64,000 nt of DNA from Sphingomonas liriopis (GCF_024211255.1 NZ_JAMLDY010000010.1:1-64000), one strand, 5' to 3'; counted from the first letter of the stretch, positions 52,881 to 64,000 are shown. The notes: a model not told the origin generated them from the sequence alone. Program-made: numbers and translations.

Positions 52881-53843
52881 TCAAGCCGTGCGGTGCTCGC
52901 CCTTGACCCAGCGCACCGTGCCGGTCGAGGCACGCATCACGACGCTCTCGGTGGTCATCTTGCCCTTGCGGCGCTTGACGCCCTCCAGCAGCGATCCGTC
53001 GGTGACGCCGGTCGCGGCGAAGATGCAGTCGCCCTTGGCCAGTTCCTCGAGGTCGTACTGCTTGTCGAGCTCGGTGATGCCCCATTTGCGCGCGCGGGCG
53101 CGCTCGTCGTCGTTGCGGAACAGCAGCCGGCCCTTGAACTGCCCGCCGACGCAGCGCAGCGCGGCGCAGGCGAGCACGCCCTCGGGCGCGCCGCCCGAAC
53201 CCATGTAGACGTCGATCGTCGTGTCGGGATCGGCGGTCGCGATCACGCCGGCGACGTCGCCGTCGCCGATCAGCATCACGCCGCAGCCGAGCCCACGCAG
53301 CTCGGCGATCAGCGCCTCGTGCCGCGGGCGATCGAGGACGCACGCGATGATGTCGGCTGGCGCGACGCCCTTGGCGGCGGCGATCGCGGTCACGTTCTCG
53401 GTCGGCGTCTTGTCGAGGTCGATGACGCCCGCGGGCAGGCCGGGGCCGACCGCGATCTTGTCCATATAGACGTCGGGCGCGTTGAGCAGGCCGCCCTTCT
53501 CGGCGATCGCCAGCACCGCGAGGCTGTTCGGCCCCGCCTTGGCGCAGATCGTCGTGCCCTCCAGCGGATCGAGCGCGATGTCGATCGCCGGGCCGTTGCC
53601 GGTGCCGACCTTCTCGCCGATGAACAGCATCGGCGCCTCGTCGCGCTCGCCCTCGCCGATCACCACGGTGCCGTCGATGTCGAGCTCGTTGAGCGCTTCG
53701 CGCATCGCCTCGACCGCGGCGGCATCGGCCGCTTTCTCGTCGCCGCGGCCGGTCAGCTTCGAGGCGGAGATCGCCGCCGCTTCGGTGACGCGCACCATCT
53801 CGAGGACGAGGACGCGGTCGAGGAGCGTGCTGGCGTCGGACAT
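52881..53843 (-). CDS. glpX: Fructose-1,6-bisphosphatase class II
   Basis: A 320-residue GlpX enzyme, hydrolysing fructose 1,6-bisphosphate in gluconeogenesis. Metal- and phosphate-binding segments are GEGERDEAPMLFIGE, DIALDPLEGTT and IDVYMGSGGAPEGVLA. The ATG at 53843 gives the family's N-terminus MSDASTLLDRVLVLEMVRVT. It lies 90 bp after the porin gene on the same strand. Confidence 0.96.
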   Translation of the reverse strand: MSDASTLLDRVLVLEMVRVTEAAAISASKLTGRGDEKAADAAAVEAMREALNELDIDGTVVIGEGERDEAPMLFIGEKVGTGNGPAIDIALDPLEGTTICAKAGPNSLAVLAIAEKGGLLNAPDVYMDKIAVGPGLPAGVIDLDKTPTENVTAIAAAKGVAPADIIACVLDRPRHEALIAELRGLGCGVMLIGDGDVAGVIATADPDTTIDVYMGSGGAPEGVLACAALRCVGGQFKGRLLFRNDDERARARKWGITELDKQYDLEELAKGDCIFAATGVTDGSLLEGVKRRKGKMTTESVVMRASTGTVRWVKGEHRTA

Positions 53844-53932
53844 GCGGATACCTCTGTTTAACGTGTACAACGGCGGGATAGGCGCGCCGCGGCGGCTTGT
53901 CGAGTTTTCAAACAGGCTTTTACGACAGGCTC

Positions 53933-55363
53933 TTACAGCGTGATCGCCGCCTTCATGCCGAGCACGCCGACGTCGGCCGCCTCGCGGATGCCGCCGGGGT
54001 GGTGGATGTACTGGAGGTTGGGGCGCAGCTCCAGCCAGTCGGCGGGGTGGATGCTGTAATAGACCTCCGCGGCATATTCGGCGTGGCGGACGGGCGTGCC
54101 GGGCACCAGCCGGTCGGCGGTGGCGGCACGGCCGTTGACGTTGGTCCGCGCGACGCCCAGCCCGAGCACGTCGCCCGGCACCGCAGGCACCAGCCCCTTG
54201 TAGAAAAGGCCCAGCGCGACCTGGTTGTCGGTCACCGACGTGGCGCGATCCGCCTGCGTGACGTTGGCGTACATCGACAGGCCGGTCAGCGCCTTGCCGT
54301 CCTTGGCCGTGCCGGTCAGCTGCTGCTGCATCGTCGCGTAGACGCCGTAGCGGCTGCTGTGCTGCAACGGCGACAGGCCGGTGACGACGCTCGGCCGGCG
54401 GGTGCCGTCGAGCAGCACGTCGTCGCCGTCGGCGGTGCCGATCCAGCCGCCGACCTTGTACGACCCGACGTTGCCGCCATTGCCCTCGCCGCCGCGCGTC
54501 CAGCCCAGCTCGACCGGGATCAACACGCCGGTCGCGCCCTTGAAGCGTGCGATGAAGAAGCCGTTGTCGAGGTTGCGCGGGTTGATCTCGTACACGCCCC
54601 CGGCGACGTACAGGTCGCGCGGCAGATCGACGCGCACCCGCGCGCCCCATTGGCCGATCGGCCAGTTCTGCCAGTAGTCGCCGACCAGATTGCCCGGCTG
54701 CGCGCCGCAGAAGCTGAGGTTCATGAAGTGGCAGGAGAAGACCGCGAAGTCCTCGCCCGGATTGGTCCGCCCCAGCTTGACCTCGACCGCGGGGCCGAGG
54801 CGCTGTTCGTACCACAATTGCGTGACGCGCACGGTCTGGCCGCGGCCATAGACCTCCTGCACCTGCTGCAGCGCGTCGATACCGGCGTCAGCGGTCAGGT
54901 TGCGCCCGCGCCGCCACGTCACCGTCGCCTGGAACGCGCCACCGGTCAGGCCGACGAGCTTATCGAGGTCGAGCAGCACGCCCGCGTCGAGCTGTCCCGT
55001 CTCGCGGAACAGCTTCCGGGTCCCACCGGCGACGTTGTAGCCACTCTCCGAGGCATAGCGCGCGGTGACGCCGATGCCGCGTTCCCCCAGCCGGGTGCGA
55101 ATCTTCTGCCAGTCGCCGATCAGGCCGGCGGGCGGCGTGCTCTGCGTGTCGCCGATCAATGCCGAGGGCGAGGTGTCACGCGCCCGGGCGATCGGCGTGC
55201 GCGGACGGCGCTGGGTATCGCCCTGGCTGCTGTCGGGCGCCGCCTCCGCCGTGTCGGGCGGCGGGGCGGGGGCGCCGACATCGACCTGTTGCGCCTGCGC
55301 CGCCGGGGCGGTCAGGGCGAAGGCAAGACCGGCCGCAGCGGCGCGGAGGGAGCGTGACGTCAT
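53933..55363 (-). CDS. Carbohydrate-selective porin (OprB family)
   Basis: A 476-residue outer-membrane beta-barrel. A signal peptide of about 24 residues ends AAQAQQ, followed by a Pro/Asp-rich linker (about residues 30-70). The OprB domain has LDAGVLLDLDKLVGL, QLWYEQRLGPAVEVKLGRTN, and the C-terminal AAEVYYSIHPADWLELRPNLQYIHHPGG. It probably admits glucose and other sugars. It lies upstream of glpX, which fits a sugar-related context but is not proof of a shared operon. Confidence 0.92.
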   Translation of the reverse strand: MTSRSLRAAAAGLAFALTAPAAQAQQVDVGAPAPPPDTAEAAPDSSQGDTQRRPRTPIARARDTSPSALIGDTQSTPPAGLIGDWQKIRTRLGERGIGVTARYASESGYNVAGGTRKLFRETGQLDAGVLLDLDKLVGLTGGAFQATVTWRRGRNLTADAGIDALQQVQEVYGRGQTVRVTQLWYEQRLGPAVEVKLGRTNPGEDFAVFSCHFMNLSFCGAQPGNLVGDYWQNWPIGQWGARVRVDLPRDLYVAGGVYEINPRNLDNGFFIARFKGATGVLIPVELGWTRGGEGNGGNVGSYKVGGWIGTADGDDVLLDGTRRPSVVTGLSPLQHSSRYGVYATMQQQLTGTAKDGKALTGLSMYANVTQADRATSVTDNQVALGLFYKGLVPAVPGDVLGLGVARTNVNGRAATADRLVPGTPVRHAEYAAEVYYSIHPADWLELRPNLQYIHHPGGIREAADVGVLGMKAAITL

Positions 55364-55467
55364 CGAAACCCGTGCATTGCAGCGCGGCCCACGCCGCTGG
55401 GTTTGCGATAACGGTTCGGAGGCGAAATGGTTCGCTGGTGCTCTACTCCCAGCGATCGATCAGATCC

Positions 55468-55493
55468 GTCATCCCGGCGAAAGCCGGGATGAC
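55468..55493. repeat. Single palindrome, family B, copy 5
   Basis: A perfect palindrome GTCATCCCGGC / GCCGGGATGAC with loop GAAA. It is a half-element without a partner, lying downstream of dapD. Confidence 0.8.
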
Positions 55494-55506
55494 GATCTCC
55501 GTGACC

Positions 55507-56334
55507 TCAGTCGCGCAGCAGGTCGTTGATGCTGGTCTTGCTGCGCGTCTGCGCGTCGACGCGCTTGACGATCACCGCGCAATAGAGACCGGGCTTGCCT
55601 TCGCCGCCGCCGGTCGAGCCGGGAACGACGACCGCGTACGGCGGCACCTCGCCCTTGAAGACCTCGCCGGTGGCGCGGTCGATGATCTTGGTCGAGGCGC
55701 CGAGGTAGACGCCCATCGACAGCACCGCGCCCTCGCCGACGCGGACGCCCTCGGCAACCTCGGAGCGCGCGCCGATGAACGCGCCGTCGCCGATGATGAC
55801 CGGATCGGCCTGCAGCGGCTCGAGCACGCCGCCGATGCCGGCGCCGCCCGACAGATGGACGTTCCTGCCGATCTGCGCGCAGGAGCCGACCGTCGCCCAC
55901 GTGTCGACCATCGTCCCCTCGCCGACATAGGCGCCGATGTTGACGAAGCTCGGCATCAGGATCGCACCGGGCGCGACATAGGCGCCGCGGCGCACGACGC
56001 TGCCGGGGACCGCGCGGAAGCCCGCGGCGCGGAACTCCGCCTCGCTCCAGCCCGAAAACTTCGACGGCACCTTGTCGAACCAGTGGCCGGCGCCCGGGCC
56101 GTTGTCGATCAGCGCATTGTCGTTGAGGCGGAAGCTCAAGAGCACCGCCTTCTTGAGCCACTGGTTGACGCGCCAGCCGCCATTGCCGTCGGGCTCGGCG
56201 ACGCGCGCCTCGCCCGCGTCGAGCAGCGCCAGCGCGCGATCGACCGCGCTGCGCACCTCGCCGCCGGTGTCGAAGCCCAGCGACGCGCGATCGTCCCAGG
56301 CCGAATCGATGACGGTGGCCAAGTCCTGGCTCAT
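55507..56334 (-). CDS. dapD: Tetrahydrodipicolinate N-succinyltransferase
   Basis: A 275-residue left-handed beta-helix enzyme of lysine and diaminopimelate synthesis. An N-terminal helical domain (about residues 1-100) is followed by hexapeptide repeats ([41 protein letters not shown]). The C-terminus with [10 protein letters not shown] is typical of DapD. Its ATG overlaps the upstream nucleotidase stop (ATGA), so the two are coupled. Confidence 0.96.
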   Translation of the reverse strand: MSQDLATVIDSAWDDRASLGFDTGGEVRSAVDRALALLDAGEARVAEPDGNGGWRVNQWLKKAVLLSFRLNDNALIDNGPGAGHWFDKVPSKFSGWSEAEFRAAGFRAVPGSVVRRGAYVAPGAILMPSFVNIGAYVGEGTMVDTWATVGSCAQIGRNVHLSGGAGIGGVLEPLQADPVIIGDGAFIGARSEVAEGVRVGEGAVLSMGVYLGASTKIIDRATGEVFKGEVPPYAVVVPGSTGGGEGKPGLYCAVIVKRVDAQTRSKTSINDLLRD

Positions 56335-56996
56335 GATGCCTCCATGATATGCTGCAGCCACGGCGCGAGGTCGTGGACGGTGAAATCGATATGCGCGCGC
56401 TCGACCTCGGGGCCCTGTTCGGACCCGTTGTCGATCCAGACGGTGGTCATGCCGATCGCCTTGGCCGGGGTCAGGTTGCGCGCCATGTCCTCGAAGAAGA
56501 TCGCGCGGGTCGGCTCGATCCCGAAGGCGGCGCACAGGCCGGCATAGGCCGAGGCGTGCGGCTTGGGGACGAGGTCCATCGCGTGGATGTCGTGCACCGC
56601 CTCGAAGCTCTCGCCGAGGCCCAATCGGTCGAGCACGCGCAGCGCATAGGGCTTGTCACCGTTGGTGAAGACCAATTTACGCCCTGGTAGCTGCGCGATC
56701 GCGGCGGCGAGCGGCGCATCCTGTTCCAGCACGTCCATCTCGACGTCGTGGACCTCCGCCAGGAACTCGTGCGGATCGACGCCGTGGTCGGCCATCAGCC
56801 CGGTCAGCGTCGTGCCGTGGCGGTGGAAATAGCCCTTCTGCACCACCCGCGCCTCGTCCCACGGCAGGCCGAGCCGGCGCGCGACATAATCGGTCATGCG
56901 ATGGTCGATCCGCGCGAACAGATTGGCGCGCGCCGGGTACAGCGTGTTGTCGAGATCGAAGATCCACGTGTCGATATGGGCGAGCGCGGCGAGCAT
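56331..56996 (-). CDS. HAD-family pyrimidine 5'-nucleotidase
   Basis: A 221-residue HAD phosphatase of the pyrimidine 5'-nucleotidase (SDT1-like) group. Motif I is FDLDNTLY with Asp14 and Asp16, motif II VFTNGD, and motif [15 protein letters not shown] helical cap lies between motifs I and II. It hydrolyses UMP/CMP-type nucleotides or phosphorylated by-products. The ATG at 56996 starts [17 protein letters not shown]. The dapD gene is coupled downstream, a common arrangement in alphaproteobacteria. Confidence 0.9.
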   Translation of the reverse strand: MLAALAHIDTWIFDLDNTLYPARANLFARIDHRMTDYVARRLGLPWDEARVVQKGYFHRHGTTLTGLMADHGVDPHEFLAEVHDVEMDVLEQDAPLAAAIAQLPGRKLVFTNGDKPYALRVLDRLGLGESFEAVHDIHAMDLVPKPHASAYAGLCAAFGIEPTRAIFFEDMARNLTPAKAIGMTTVWIDNGSEQGPEVERAHIDFTVHDLAPWLQHIMEAS

Positions 56997-57115
56997 GCGG
57001 CGGCGTCTAGGCGGCGGCGGCGGCGGGCACAAGCGACGCCGCCGGGCTTTCACTTGGGGTGGCCCAAGCGGAGCTATGATTGCGGGCGCACCGCCCGGTC
57101 CCCATCTTCCATGGC

Positions 57116-58114
57116 ATGACACGCTATTCCCTGCTCGACCTGGTGCCCGTCGTCGAGGGCGGCACCGTGGCGCAAAGCCTCGCGAACGCCGCCGATCTCG
57201 CGCGGCATGCCGAAACGCTGGGCTTCCAGCGCTATTGGGTCGCCGAGCATCACGGCATGCGCGGCATCGCCAGCGCGGCGACCGCGGTGGTCATCGGCCA
57301 TGTCGCCGCCGCGACCCGGACCATCCGCGTCGGCGCGGGCGGAATCATGCTGCCCAACCATGCGCCGCTGGTGATCGCCGAACAGTTCGGCACGCTCGAC
57401 GCGCTGTTTCCGGGGCGCATCGATCTGGGTTTGGGCCGCGCGCCGGGATCGGACCAGCGCGTCGCGCGGGCGATGCGACGGACGCTGGAGACCGATGCCA
57501 ACGCCTTCCCGCAGGACGTGATGGAGCTGCAGAGCTATTTCGCCGACGACGGCCAAACAGGGATCGCGGCGACGCCGGGCGCGGGCGCGAACGTGCCGTT
57601 GTGGATCCTGGGATCGAGCACCTTCGGCGCGCAGCTCGCCGCGGCGCTGGGCCTGCCCTACGCCTTCGCCTCGCATTTCGCGCCCGATGCGCTGGATGCC
57701 GCGCTGGCGATCTATCGCCGCGACTTCCGTCCGTCGAAGCAGCTCGACCGGCCCTATGCGATGGCGGGCTTCAACGTCTTCGCCGCCGACACCGACGAGG
57801 AAGCGGAACTGCTGGCGAGTTCGCAACAGCAATCGTTCGTCGCGCTGCGCACCGGCAACCCGCGCCAGATGCCGCCGCCCGTCGCCGGCTATCGCGCGAG
57901 CCTGGGCGCGCAGGGGGCGGCGATCCTCGACCATGTGCTGCAATGTTCGGCGGTGGGGTCGCCCGCGACGGTCGCACGCCAGACCGCGGCGTTCATCGAA
58001 CGCACCGACGTCGACGAGGTGATGGTCGCGAGCGCGATCTACGACCATGACGCGCGCAAGCGGTCGCTGGCGATCACGGCGGAGGTGATGAGCGGGCTGA
58101 CCGTCGCGGCGTGA
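57116..58114 (+). CDS. LLM class flavin-dependent oxidoreductase
   Basis: A 332-residue luciferase-like monooxygenase-fold protein of the single-component, MsnO8/YhbW-like branch. Supporting segments are [38 protein letters not shown] and GRAPGSDQ. It probably uses FMNH2; the substrate is unknown. The ATG at 57116 is chosen over an upstream start at 57080 by family fit ([12 protein letters not shown]). It converges on the histidine kinase gene, with family R copy 11 between. Confidence 0.92.
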   Translation: MTRYSLLDLVPVVEGGTVAQSLANAADLARHAETLGFQRYWVAEHHGMRGIASAATAVVIGHVAAATRTIRVGAGGIMLPNHAPLVIAEQFGTLDALFPGRIDLGLGRAPGSDQRVARAMRRTLETDANAFPQDVMELQSYFADDGQTGIAATPGAGANVPLWILGSSTFGAQLAAALGLPYAFASHFAPDALDAALAIYRRDFRPSKQLDRPYAMAGFNVFAADTDEEAELLASSQQQSFVALRTGNPRQMPPPVAGYRASLGAQGAAILDHVLQCSAVGSPATVARQTAAFIERTDVDEVMVASAIYDHDARKRSLAITAEVMSGLTVAA

Positions 58115-58156
58115 GCGCCCGTCCGGCATGGACCGACCGGGTGTCCAAAAGCCCTC

Positions 58157-58261
58157 GTCACCCCGGACTTGTTCCGGGGTCCACCGGGCCGCGGGCGCCA
58201 GACAAGAGGCTCTGCCTTCACGCCTGCCGAGCAGTGGACCCCGGAACAAGTCCGGGGTGAC
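58157..58261. repeat. REP-like paired palindrome, family R, copy 11
   Basis: Typical ends, lying between the convergent LLM oxidoreductase and histidine kinase genes. Confidence 0.9.
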
Positions 58262-58290
58262 GAGGGAATGGAGACTACCGTCCGGCAGAA

Positions 58291-59679
58291 TCAGTTCGCC
58301 GCCGGCAGCCTTAGCCGCACCAGCAAACCGCCAAGGTCTTCGCTCTCTTCCAAGCTCACCGTGCCGCCGTAGATCTCCGCGACGTCGCGGACGATCGCCA
58401 GCCCCAGCCCGGTGCCCGGCTTGCCGGTATCCAGCCGGACACCGCGGTCGAAGATGCGGATGCGGTCTTCCTCGGGGATGCCCAACCCGTCGTCCTCGAC
58501 CATCAGTTCGACGAAGCCCGACTGGCCGGACACGGTGACGAACACGCTGCCGCCGCCGTATTTGGCGGCATTCTCGATCAGGTTGCCGAGCATCTCGTCG
58601 AGGTCCTGGCGCTCGACATGGACCTGCAGGTCCTTCGGCCCGTCGACGTCGATGCGGACGTGGCGGTAGAGCCGGGCGACGGCGCGCTCGACCGATTCGA
58701 GACTGGGCCAGACCGGCGCGCGGCTGTGCGCGGAGCCGCGGCGGCCGACGGCGCGGGCGCGGGCGAGGTGATGGTCGACCTGCCGCCGCATCGTCCGCGC
58801 CTCGCGGATCACCGTGTCGGCGAGGTCGTCGGCCTGCGCGGTAGCGGCGTTCATGATGACGGTCAGCGGCGTCTTCAGCGCATGTGCGAGGTTGCCGGCG
58901 TGGCGCCGCGCTTCCTCCGCCTGTCGCTCGTTATGCTCGATCAGCGCGTTCAGTTCCTCGACCATCGGCGCGACCTCGTCGGGCATCGCGCTGTCGACGC
59001 GGTTCGACCGGCCGGCGCGCATCCGCGCGATCTCCTCGCGCACCCGGCGCAGCGGCCACAGACCGTAGAGCGTCTGCAACCAGGCGAGGACGACGAGGCC
59101 GAGGCCGAGCAGCACGAAGCTGCGGATCAATGTCCGGCGCAACACCGCGATCTGCGCGTCGAGGCCGCTGCGGCTCTGCGCGACCTGGAAGCGCCAGTGG
59201 ATCTTGGAACCCGGGATCTGCGCGTCGCGCTCGACGATGCGCAGTTTCTCGTCGGCGAACTGATTGCTGTTGTAGACGTGGACGCTGCGGTCGTCGTGGA
59301 CGCCGCCGAACGCGAGCCGCCGGTCCCATAACGATCGCGAGGGGAAGGCATCCGTCACCGGGCGGCCGGGCGCCGACACCTGCCAGTAGAGGCCCGAATT
59401 GGGCTCGATGAACCGCTGGTCGGCGGCGGCATCGCGGCTGAACAGGACCTCGCCCGCCGAATCGATCGCCGCCGACGCGATCAGCGAACGCAGAACATAT
59501 TGCAGCTGGTCGTCGAAGTTGCGCGTCACCGCGCTCGCCAGCACCCGGTCGAGCGCGAAGCCGCCACCGAACAGCAGCAGCCCGATCCACGCCGCCGCGA
59601 TCAGGATCATCCGCCGCGACAGCGACCCCGTGGTCTTCGCCCGGGATCGCGGCGGCGCTTCGGCTAACGGCGTGTCCAT
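58291..59679 (-). CDS. Sensor histidine kinase (PhoQ-like layout)
   Basis: A 462-residue inner-membrane kinase. Helices lie at about residues 24-44 and 187-207, with a periplasmic sensor domain of ~140 residues between them. A HAMP-like region is followed by the phosphoacceptor His266 (NLAHALKTPL) and an HATPase domain with ENAAKYGGGS (N box), DDGLGIPEE (G1) and GTGLGLAIV (G2). The ATG at 59679 lies 10 bp after the response regulator stop; a TTG at 59721 inside that gene is less likely. The signal is unknown; PhoQ-like acidic or cation sensing is only an analogy. Confidence 0.92.
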   Translation of the reverse strand: MDTPLAEAPPRSRAKTTGSLSRRMILIAAAWIGLLLFGGGFALDRVLASAVTRNFDDQLQYVLRSLIASAAIDSAGEVLFSRDAAADQRFIEPNSGLYWQVSAPGRPVTDAFPSRSLWDRRLAFGGVHDDRSVHVYNSNQFADEKLRIVERDAQIPGSKIHWRFQVAQSRSGLDAQIAVLRRTLIRSFVLLGLGLVVLAWLQTLYGLWPLRRVREEIARMRAGRSNRVDSAMPDEVAPMVEELNALIEHNERQAEEARRHAGNLAHALKTPLTVIMNAATAQADDLADTVIREARTMRRQVDHHLARARAVGRRGSAHSRAPVWPSLESVERAVARLYRHVRIDVDGPKDLQVHVERQDLDEMLGNLIENAAKYGGGSVFVTVSGQSGFVELMVEDDGLGIPEEDRIRIFDRGVRLDTGKPGTGLGLAIVRDVAEIYGGTVSLEESEDLGGLLVRLRLPAAN

Positions 59680-59689
59680 CGGCGCGACG

Positions 59690-60355
59690 TCAGGCGTCGG
59701 GGTCTTCGAGGCTGTAGCCAAGCCCGCGGATCGTGGTGATGACGTCCTGGCCCAGCTTCTTGCGGATCCGCGTCACGAACACCTCGATCGTGTTCGAATC
59801 GCGATCGAAATCCTGGTCGTAGATATGTTCGATCAGCTCGGTGCGGCTGACCACCTTGCCCTTGTGGTGGAGCAGATAGCTCAAGAGCTTGTATTCCTGC
59901 GCGGTCAGTTTCACCGGCTCGCCGGCGCGGGTGACCTTGCCCGAACGCGTGTCGAGACGGACGTCGCCGGCGGTCAGTTCGGACGAGGCATTGCCCGACG
60001 CGCGGCGGATCAGCGCGCGCAGGCGGGCGATCAGCTCCTCGGTCTGGAACGGCTTGGCGACGTAATCGTCTGCGCCCGCGTCGAGCCCCGCCACCTTGTC
60101 CGACCAGCTGTCGCGCGCGGTCAGCACGAGGACGGGCATCACCTTGCCCTCCTTCCGCCAGCGATCGAGCACGGTCAGCCCGTCGATCTCCGGCAGGCCG
60201 AGGTCGAGGACGATCGCGTCGTAATTCTCGGTCGAGCCCAGGAAATGCCCCTCCTCGCCATCGGTGGCGAGGTCGATGGCATAGCCCGCGCCTTCCAGCG
60301 TGTTCTTGAGCTGCTGGCCGAGATTCGGCTCGTCCTCGACGATCAGAACGCGCAT
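59690..60355 (-). CDS. OmpR-family response regulator
   Basis: A 221-residue regulator. The receiver domain has the phosphoacceptor Asp51 (IVLDLGLPEIDGL) and Lys101 (YVAKPF). The C-terminal winged helix has FVTRIRKKLG and TIRGLGYSLE. It is the middle gene of a PepSY-regulator-kinase operon. Confidence 0.95.
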   Translation of the reverse strand: MRVLIVEDEPNLGQQLKNTLEGAGYAIDLATDGEEGHFLGSTENYDAIVLDLGLPEIDGLTVLDRWRKEGKVMPVLVLTARDSWSDKVAGLDAGADDYVAKPFQTEELIARLRALIRRASGNASSELTAGDVRLDTRSGKVTRAGEPVKLTAQEYKLLSYLLHHKGKVVSRTELIEHIYDQDFDRDSNTIEVFVTRIRKKLGQDVITTIRGLGYSLEDPDA

Positions 60356-60364
60356 GTGATCCCC

Positions 60365-60667
60365 TTATTTACCGGTGCGGCCGATGATCTGGCCGGAGCG
60401 CCCGTCGACGTCGACCCAGACGACGACGCCATCGCGCATGAATTTGAGCGTGTAAACCGCAGTCCCGAAATCGAGGTCGAAGCCGAGATATTCGTAGCCC
60501 TTCATCGTCGGCAGCACGCGCCCCTCGATCGCGCGCGGCGACAGCACCTCGCCGCGGCGGCGCGCATCATAGGCGCGCTCCTGATCGCTGCGGCGCTGAT
60601 CGGGTGCCTGCGCCACGAGCGGCGCCGACAGCGTGGCGAGGAGCAGGAAGGGCGGAACCATCTTCAT
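60365..60667 (-). CDS. PepSY-domain periplasmic protein
   Basis: A 100-residue exported protein. A signal peptide (MKMVPPFLLLATLSAPLVAQA) is followed by a small domain with GYEYLGFDLDFGTAVYTLKF and VVWVDVDGRSGQIIG, the PepSY-type fold. Such proteins often accompany PhoPQ-like two-component systems and inhibit or report on proteases or the sensor. The ATG at 60667 is chosen for the signal peptide; an ATG at 60679 is possible. It is the first gene of the operon, 9 bp before the response regulator. Confidence 0.8.
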   Translation of the reverse strand: MKMVPPFLLLATLSAPLVAQAPDQRRSDQERAYDARRRGEVLSPRAIEGRVLPTMKGYEYLGFDLDFGTAVYTLKFMRDGVVVWVDVDGRSGQIIGRTGK

Positions 60668-60790
60668 GACGACTGGCATAGGCGGAAGCCATTGAACACC
60701 CTGTGAATGACGGACGCGCAAAGCGTTCAGGCGGCGATCCGTTCCACCCGTGCTTGCCGGGACGACGCCCACGCCCTACCTGCGCCGGCC

Positions 60791-62566
<1,776 letters not shown>

Positions 62567-62599
62567 AGGCTTTCCTCCTCCCCCGGCATCCCCCCTCTT

Positions 62600-62702
62600 G
62601 TCATCCCGGCGAACGCCGGGACCCATGGATGCGCGTGGCTGATGGCCGGATACTGACGCAGGTTTCATCCCCTCCATGGGTCCCGGCATTCGCCGGGATG
62701 AC
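62600..62702. repeat. REP-like paired palindrome, family B, copy 6
   Basis: GTCATCCCGGCGAACGCCGG and the inverted CCGGCATTCGCCGGGATGAC flank a core containing ACCCATGGATGCG. It lies between the convergent ABC-F and DUF815 genes. Confidence 0.85.
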
Positions 62703-62743
62703 TGAAGGAGTTTGAGGACGAAGGGGGGTGTGAGGGCGACAGG

Positions 62744-63550
62744 TCAGCCCAGACTCCTCCCCGCCCTTCCGGCCAGCTCGGTCACATACTGCCACGCCAC
62801 GCGCCCCGAACGGCTGCCGCGCCGCGTCGCCCAGTTGATCGCCTCCGCCGCATCGAACGGCAGGTCGAACCGCGCCGCATACCCCGCGACGATCGCGCAA
62901 TAGCCGTCCTGGTCGAGCGCGTGGAAACCGAGGCTCAAGCCGAAGCGATCCGCCAGCGCCAGCTGGTCGTCGATACTGTCGCGCGGGTTGATCGCGCTGC
63001 TCTGCTCCTCGATGTCGCGCGGCACCAGGTGGCGGCGGTTGGCGGTCACCAGCAACCGGACGTTGCCCGGCCGAGCCTCCGCACCGCCTTCGAGCAGCGA
63101 ACGCAGGATTCGCGCCTCCGCGGGCGCGTCGAAGCCGAGGTCGTCGAGGAACAGCGCGAACGCGCGCGGCACCGGCGCCAGCGCCGCGAACAGCCGCGGC
63201 AGCGCGTCGAGCGCGGTCACCTCGACCAGCGCCACATCCCCGCCCTCCCCCTGCACCGCGCCGATCGCCGCCTTGACCAGCGCCGACTTGCCGGTGCCGC
63301 GCGCGCCCCACAACAGCACGTCCTGCGCCGCCGAGCCGGCGGCGAGCCGGCGAAGGTTCTCGCCCAATGCCGCCTTCTGCTTGTCGACGCGGATCAGCAG
63401 GTCGAGCGGCAGCGGTGCGAAGGCGCGCGCAGCGATCAGAGCGCCGTCGCGCCAGACATAGGCGGGGTGCGCGGTCGCATCGTCGCTCGCCGGCGGCGGC
63501 GGGGCGAGGCGATCGAGCGCCGCGGCGATACGCTCCAGAGGGTCGGTCAT
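62744..63550 (-). CDS. DUF815-family ATP-binding protein
   Basis: A 268-residue P-loop ATPase of the DUF815 group. Walker A is GARGTGKSAL at residues 82-91, Walker B ALFLDDLGFD. The middle has LLVTANRRHLVPRDIEE and a sensor-2-like region near RFGLSLGFHALDQDGYCAIV. Its cellular role is not established; AAA-like remodelling is usually inferred. The ATG at 63550 (MTDPLERIAAAL) is taken over one at 63562. The TPR gene lies upstream on the same strand. Confidence 0.88.
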   Translation of the reverse strand: MTDPLERIAAALDRLAPPPPASDDATAHPAYVWRDGALIAARAFAPLPLDLLIRVDKQKAALGENLRRLAAGSAAQDVLLWGARGTGKSALVKAAIGAVQGEGGDVALVEVTALDALPRLFAALAPVPRAFALFLDDLGFDAPAEARILRSLLEGGAEARPGNVRLLVTANRRHLVPRDIEEQSSAINPRDSIDDQLALADRFGLSLGFHALDQDGYCAIVAGYAARFDLPFDAAEAINWATRRGSRSGRVAWQYVTELAGRAGRSLG

Positions 63551-63590
63551 GCCGCGCGTCATGACCGGCCGACGCCCGCGGCGCAAGCGA

Positions 63591-64000
63591 TCAGCGCGCG
63601 ATCTGGCGCGCGTGCGCGGCGATGAGCGGGTCGCCGGGAGCGAGCGCCACCGCCTTGGCAGCGAGCTGGCGCGCGCCACCGAGATCGCCATCGGCGGCGA
63701 GCGCGATCGCATAGGCATCGCACACGCCCGCGTTCATCGGCGACAGCGCATAAGCGGCGCGGGCGTAGCGACGCGCGACCGCACCGTCGTCGCTCGCCGC
63801 ATAGGCGCGGGCGAGGTCGGCGAGCAGCGCGGCGTCGCGGTTGCCGGCGATGCGGCGCACGCCCTCCAGCGTCTCGATTCCGGCATCGGCGTCGCCGCTG
63901 GTCACCTGCCAATGGCCGAGGATACGGCGACCGGCCAGGCTCTGCGGGTTCTGCTGGAGGTAGAGCGACAGCGCGGCCGCCGCCTCGCGCGGGCGGTTTG
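63591..64000 (-). CDS. TPR-repeat protein, 5' end outside the window
   Basis: The last ~136 codons of a larger gene that runs off the right edge. The sequence consists of TPR-like helical pairs (GRRILGHWQVTSGDADAGIE, DLARAYAASDDGAVARRYAR, YALSPMNAGVCDAYAIALAA), ending HARQIAR. It precedes the DUF815 gene. TPR proteins of this type occur in envelope and exopolysaccharide systems, including exosortase-associated PrsT-like lipoproteins; without the N-terminus none can be chosen. Confidence 0.8.
   Translation of the reverse strand, partial: NRPREAAAALSLYLQQNPQSLAGRRILGHWQVTSGDADAGIETLEGVRRIAGNRDAALLADLARAYAASDDGAVARRYARAAYALSPMNAGVCDAYAIALAADGDLGGARQLAAKAVALAPGDPLIAAHARQIAR

Noticed and set aside
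53844..53932. Possible separate small gene between glpX and the porin
   Set aside because: No frame with a ribosome site; the 89 bp are ordinary spacer.

Overview
The window is GC-rich, densely coding chromosomal DNA. Gene families, short overlapping operons and intergenic palindromes all point to an alphaproteobacterium of the Sphingomonadaceae (Sphingomonas or a close relative). Supporting markers are a DUF3035/BamF-like lipoprotein downstream of ileS-lspA, an intracellular PHB depolymerase with a Cys nucleophile, glycosyltransferase and ligase families tied to exosortase A, and a high density of REP-like repeats. This assignment is inferred from protein recognition only; no rRNA or tRNA gene was seen. 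No prophage, CRISPR array, plasmid backbone or transposase gene was found.

Layout. 0.3-3.5 kb: a small hydrophilic protein, a transglutaminase-like protein, a BI-1/YccA membrane protein, ThpR and a lipoprotein Cu/Zn superoxide dismutase. 3.7-11 kb: an MFS carrier, a membrane protein overlapping an exosortase-A-type glycosyltransferase, a saccharopine-dehydrogenase-like oxidoreductase and an ABC exporter. 11-15 kb: PHB depolymerase, a general-stress flavin-binding-like protein, a 30-residue membrane peptide, thiolase and MaoC hydratase. 15-21 kb: a secreted hypothetical protein, an MscS channel, topoisomerase IB, acyltransferase 3, and the exosortase-A-type O-ligase with a translationally coupled 50-residue membrane peptide. 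21-33 kb: RNase R, TrhO, GH130 plus a large GT4 protein, QueF, an Fe-S photolyase, SseA and MetC. 33-42 kb: the ribF-ileS-lspA-DUF3035 cluster, folA-thyA, a RadC-like protein, and prfB with a methyltransferase. 42-53 kb: PBP1A, an M48 protease with DsbA, a TadE/TadE/TadG cluster, a YadGH-type ABC exporter and a CPBP protease. 53-64 kb: GlpX, OprB, DapD plus a HAD nucleotidase, an LLM oxidoreductase, a PepSY/response-regulator/histidine-kinase operon, an ABC-F protein, a DUF815 ATPase and an incomplete TPR protein.

Most of this is housekeeping. Cell-surface functions recur throughout: peptidoglycan synthesis, lipoprotein processing, envelope proteolysis, pilus-like pseudopilins, porin, and glycan polymerisation and export.

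The unusual signal is in the repeats and rearrangements. Eleven copies of a ~105-bp paired palindrome, and several other palindromic families, lie almost exclusively at gene 3' ends. One palindromic element of exactly 126 bp sits in frame inside rnr. A 281-bp tandem duplication spans an acyltransferase/ligase junction. A ~335-bp, circularly permuted copy of a small gene's 3' end lies beside one repeat, and a dipeptidase remnant is cut off beside another. Two tiny membrane-peptide genes are the best candidates for undescribed biology.
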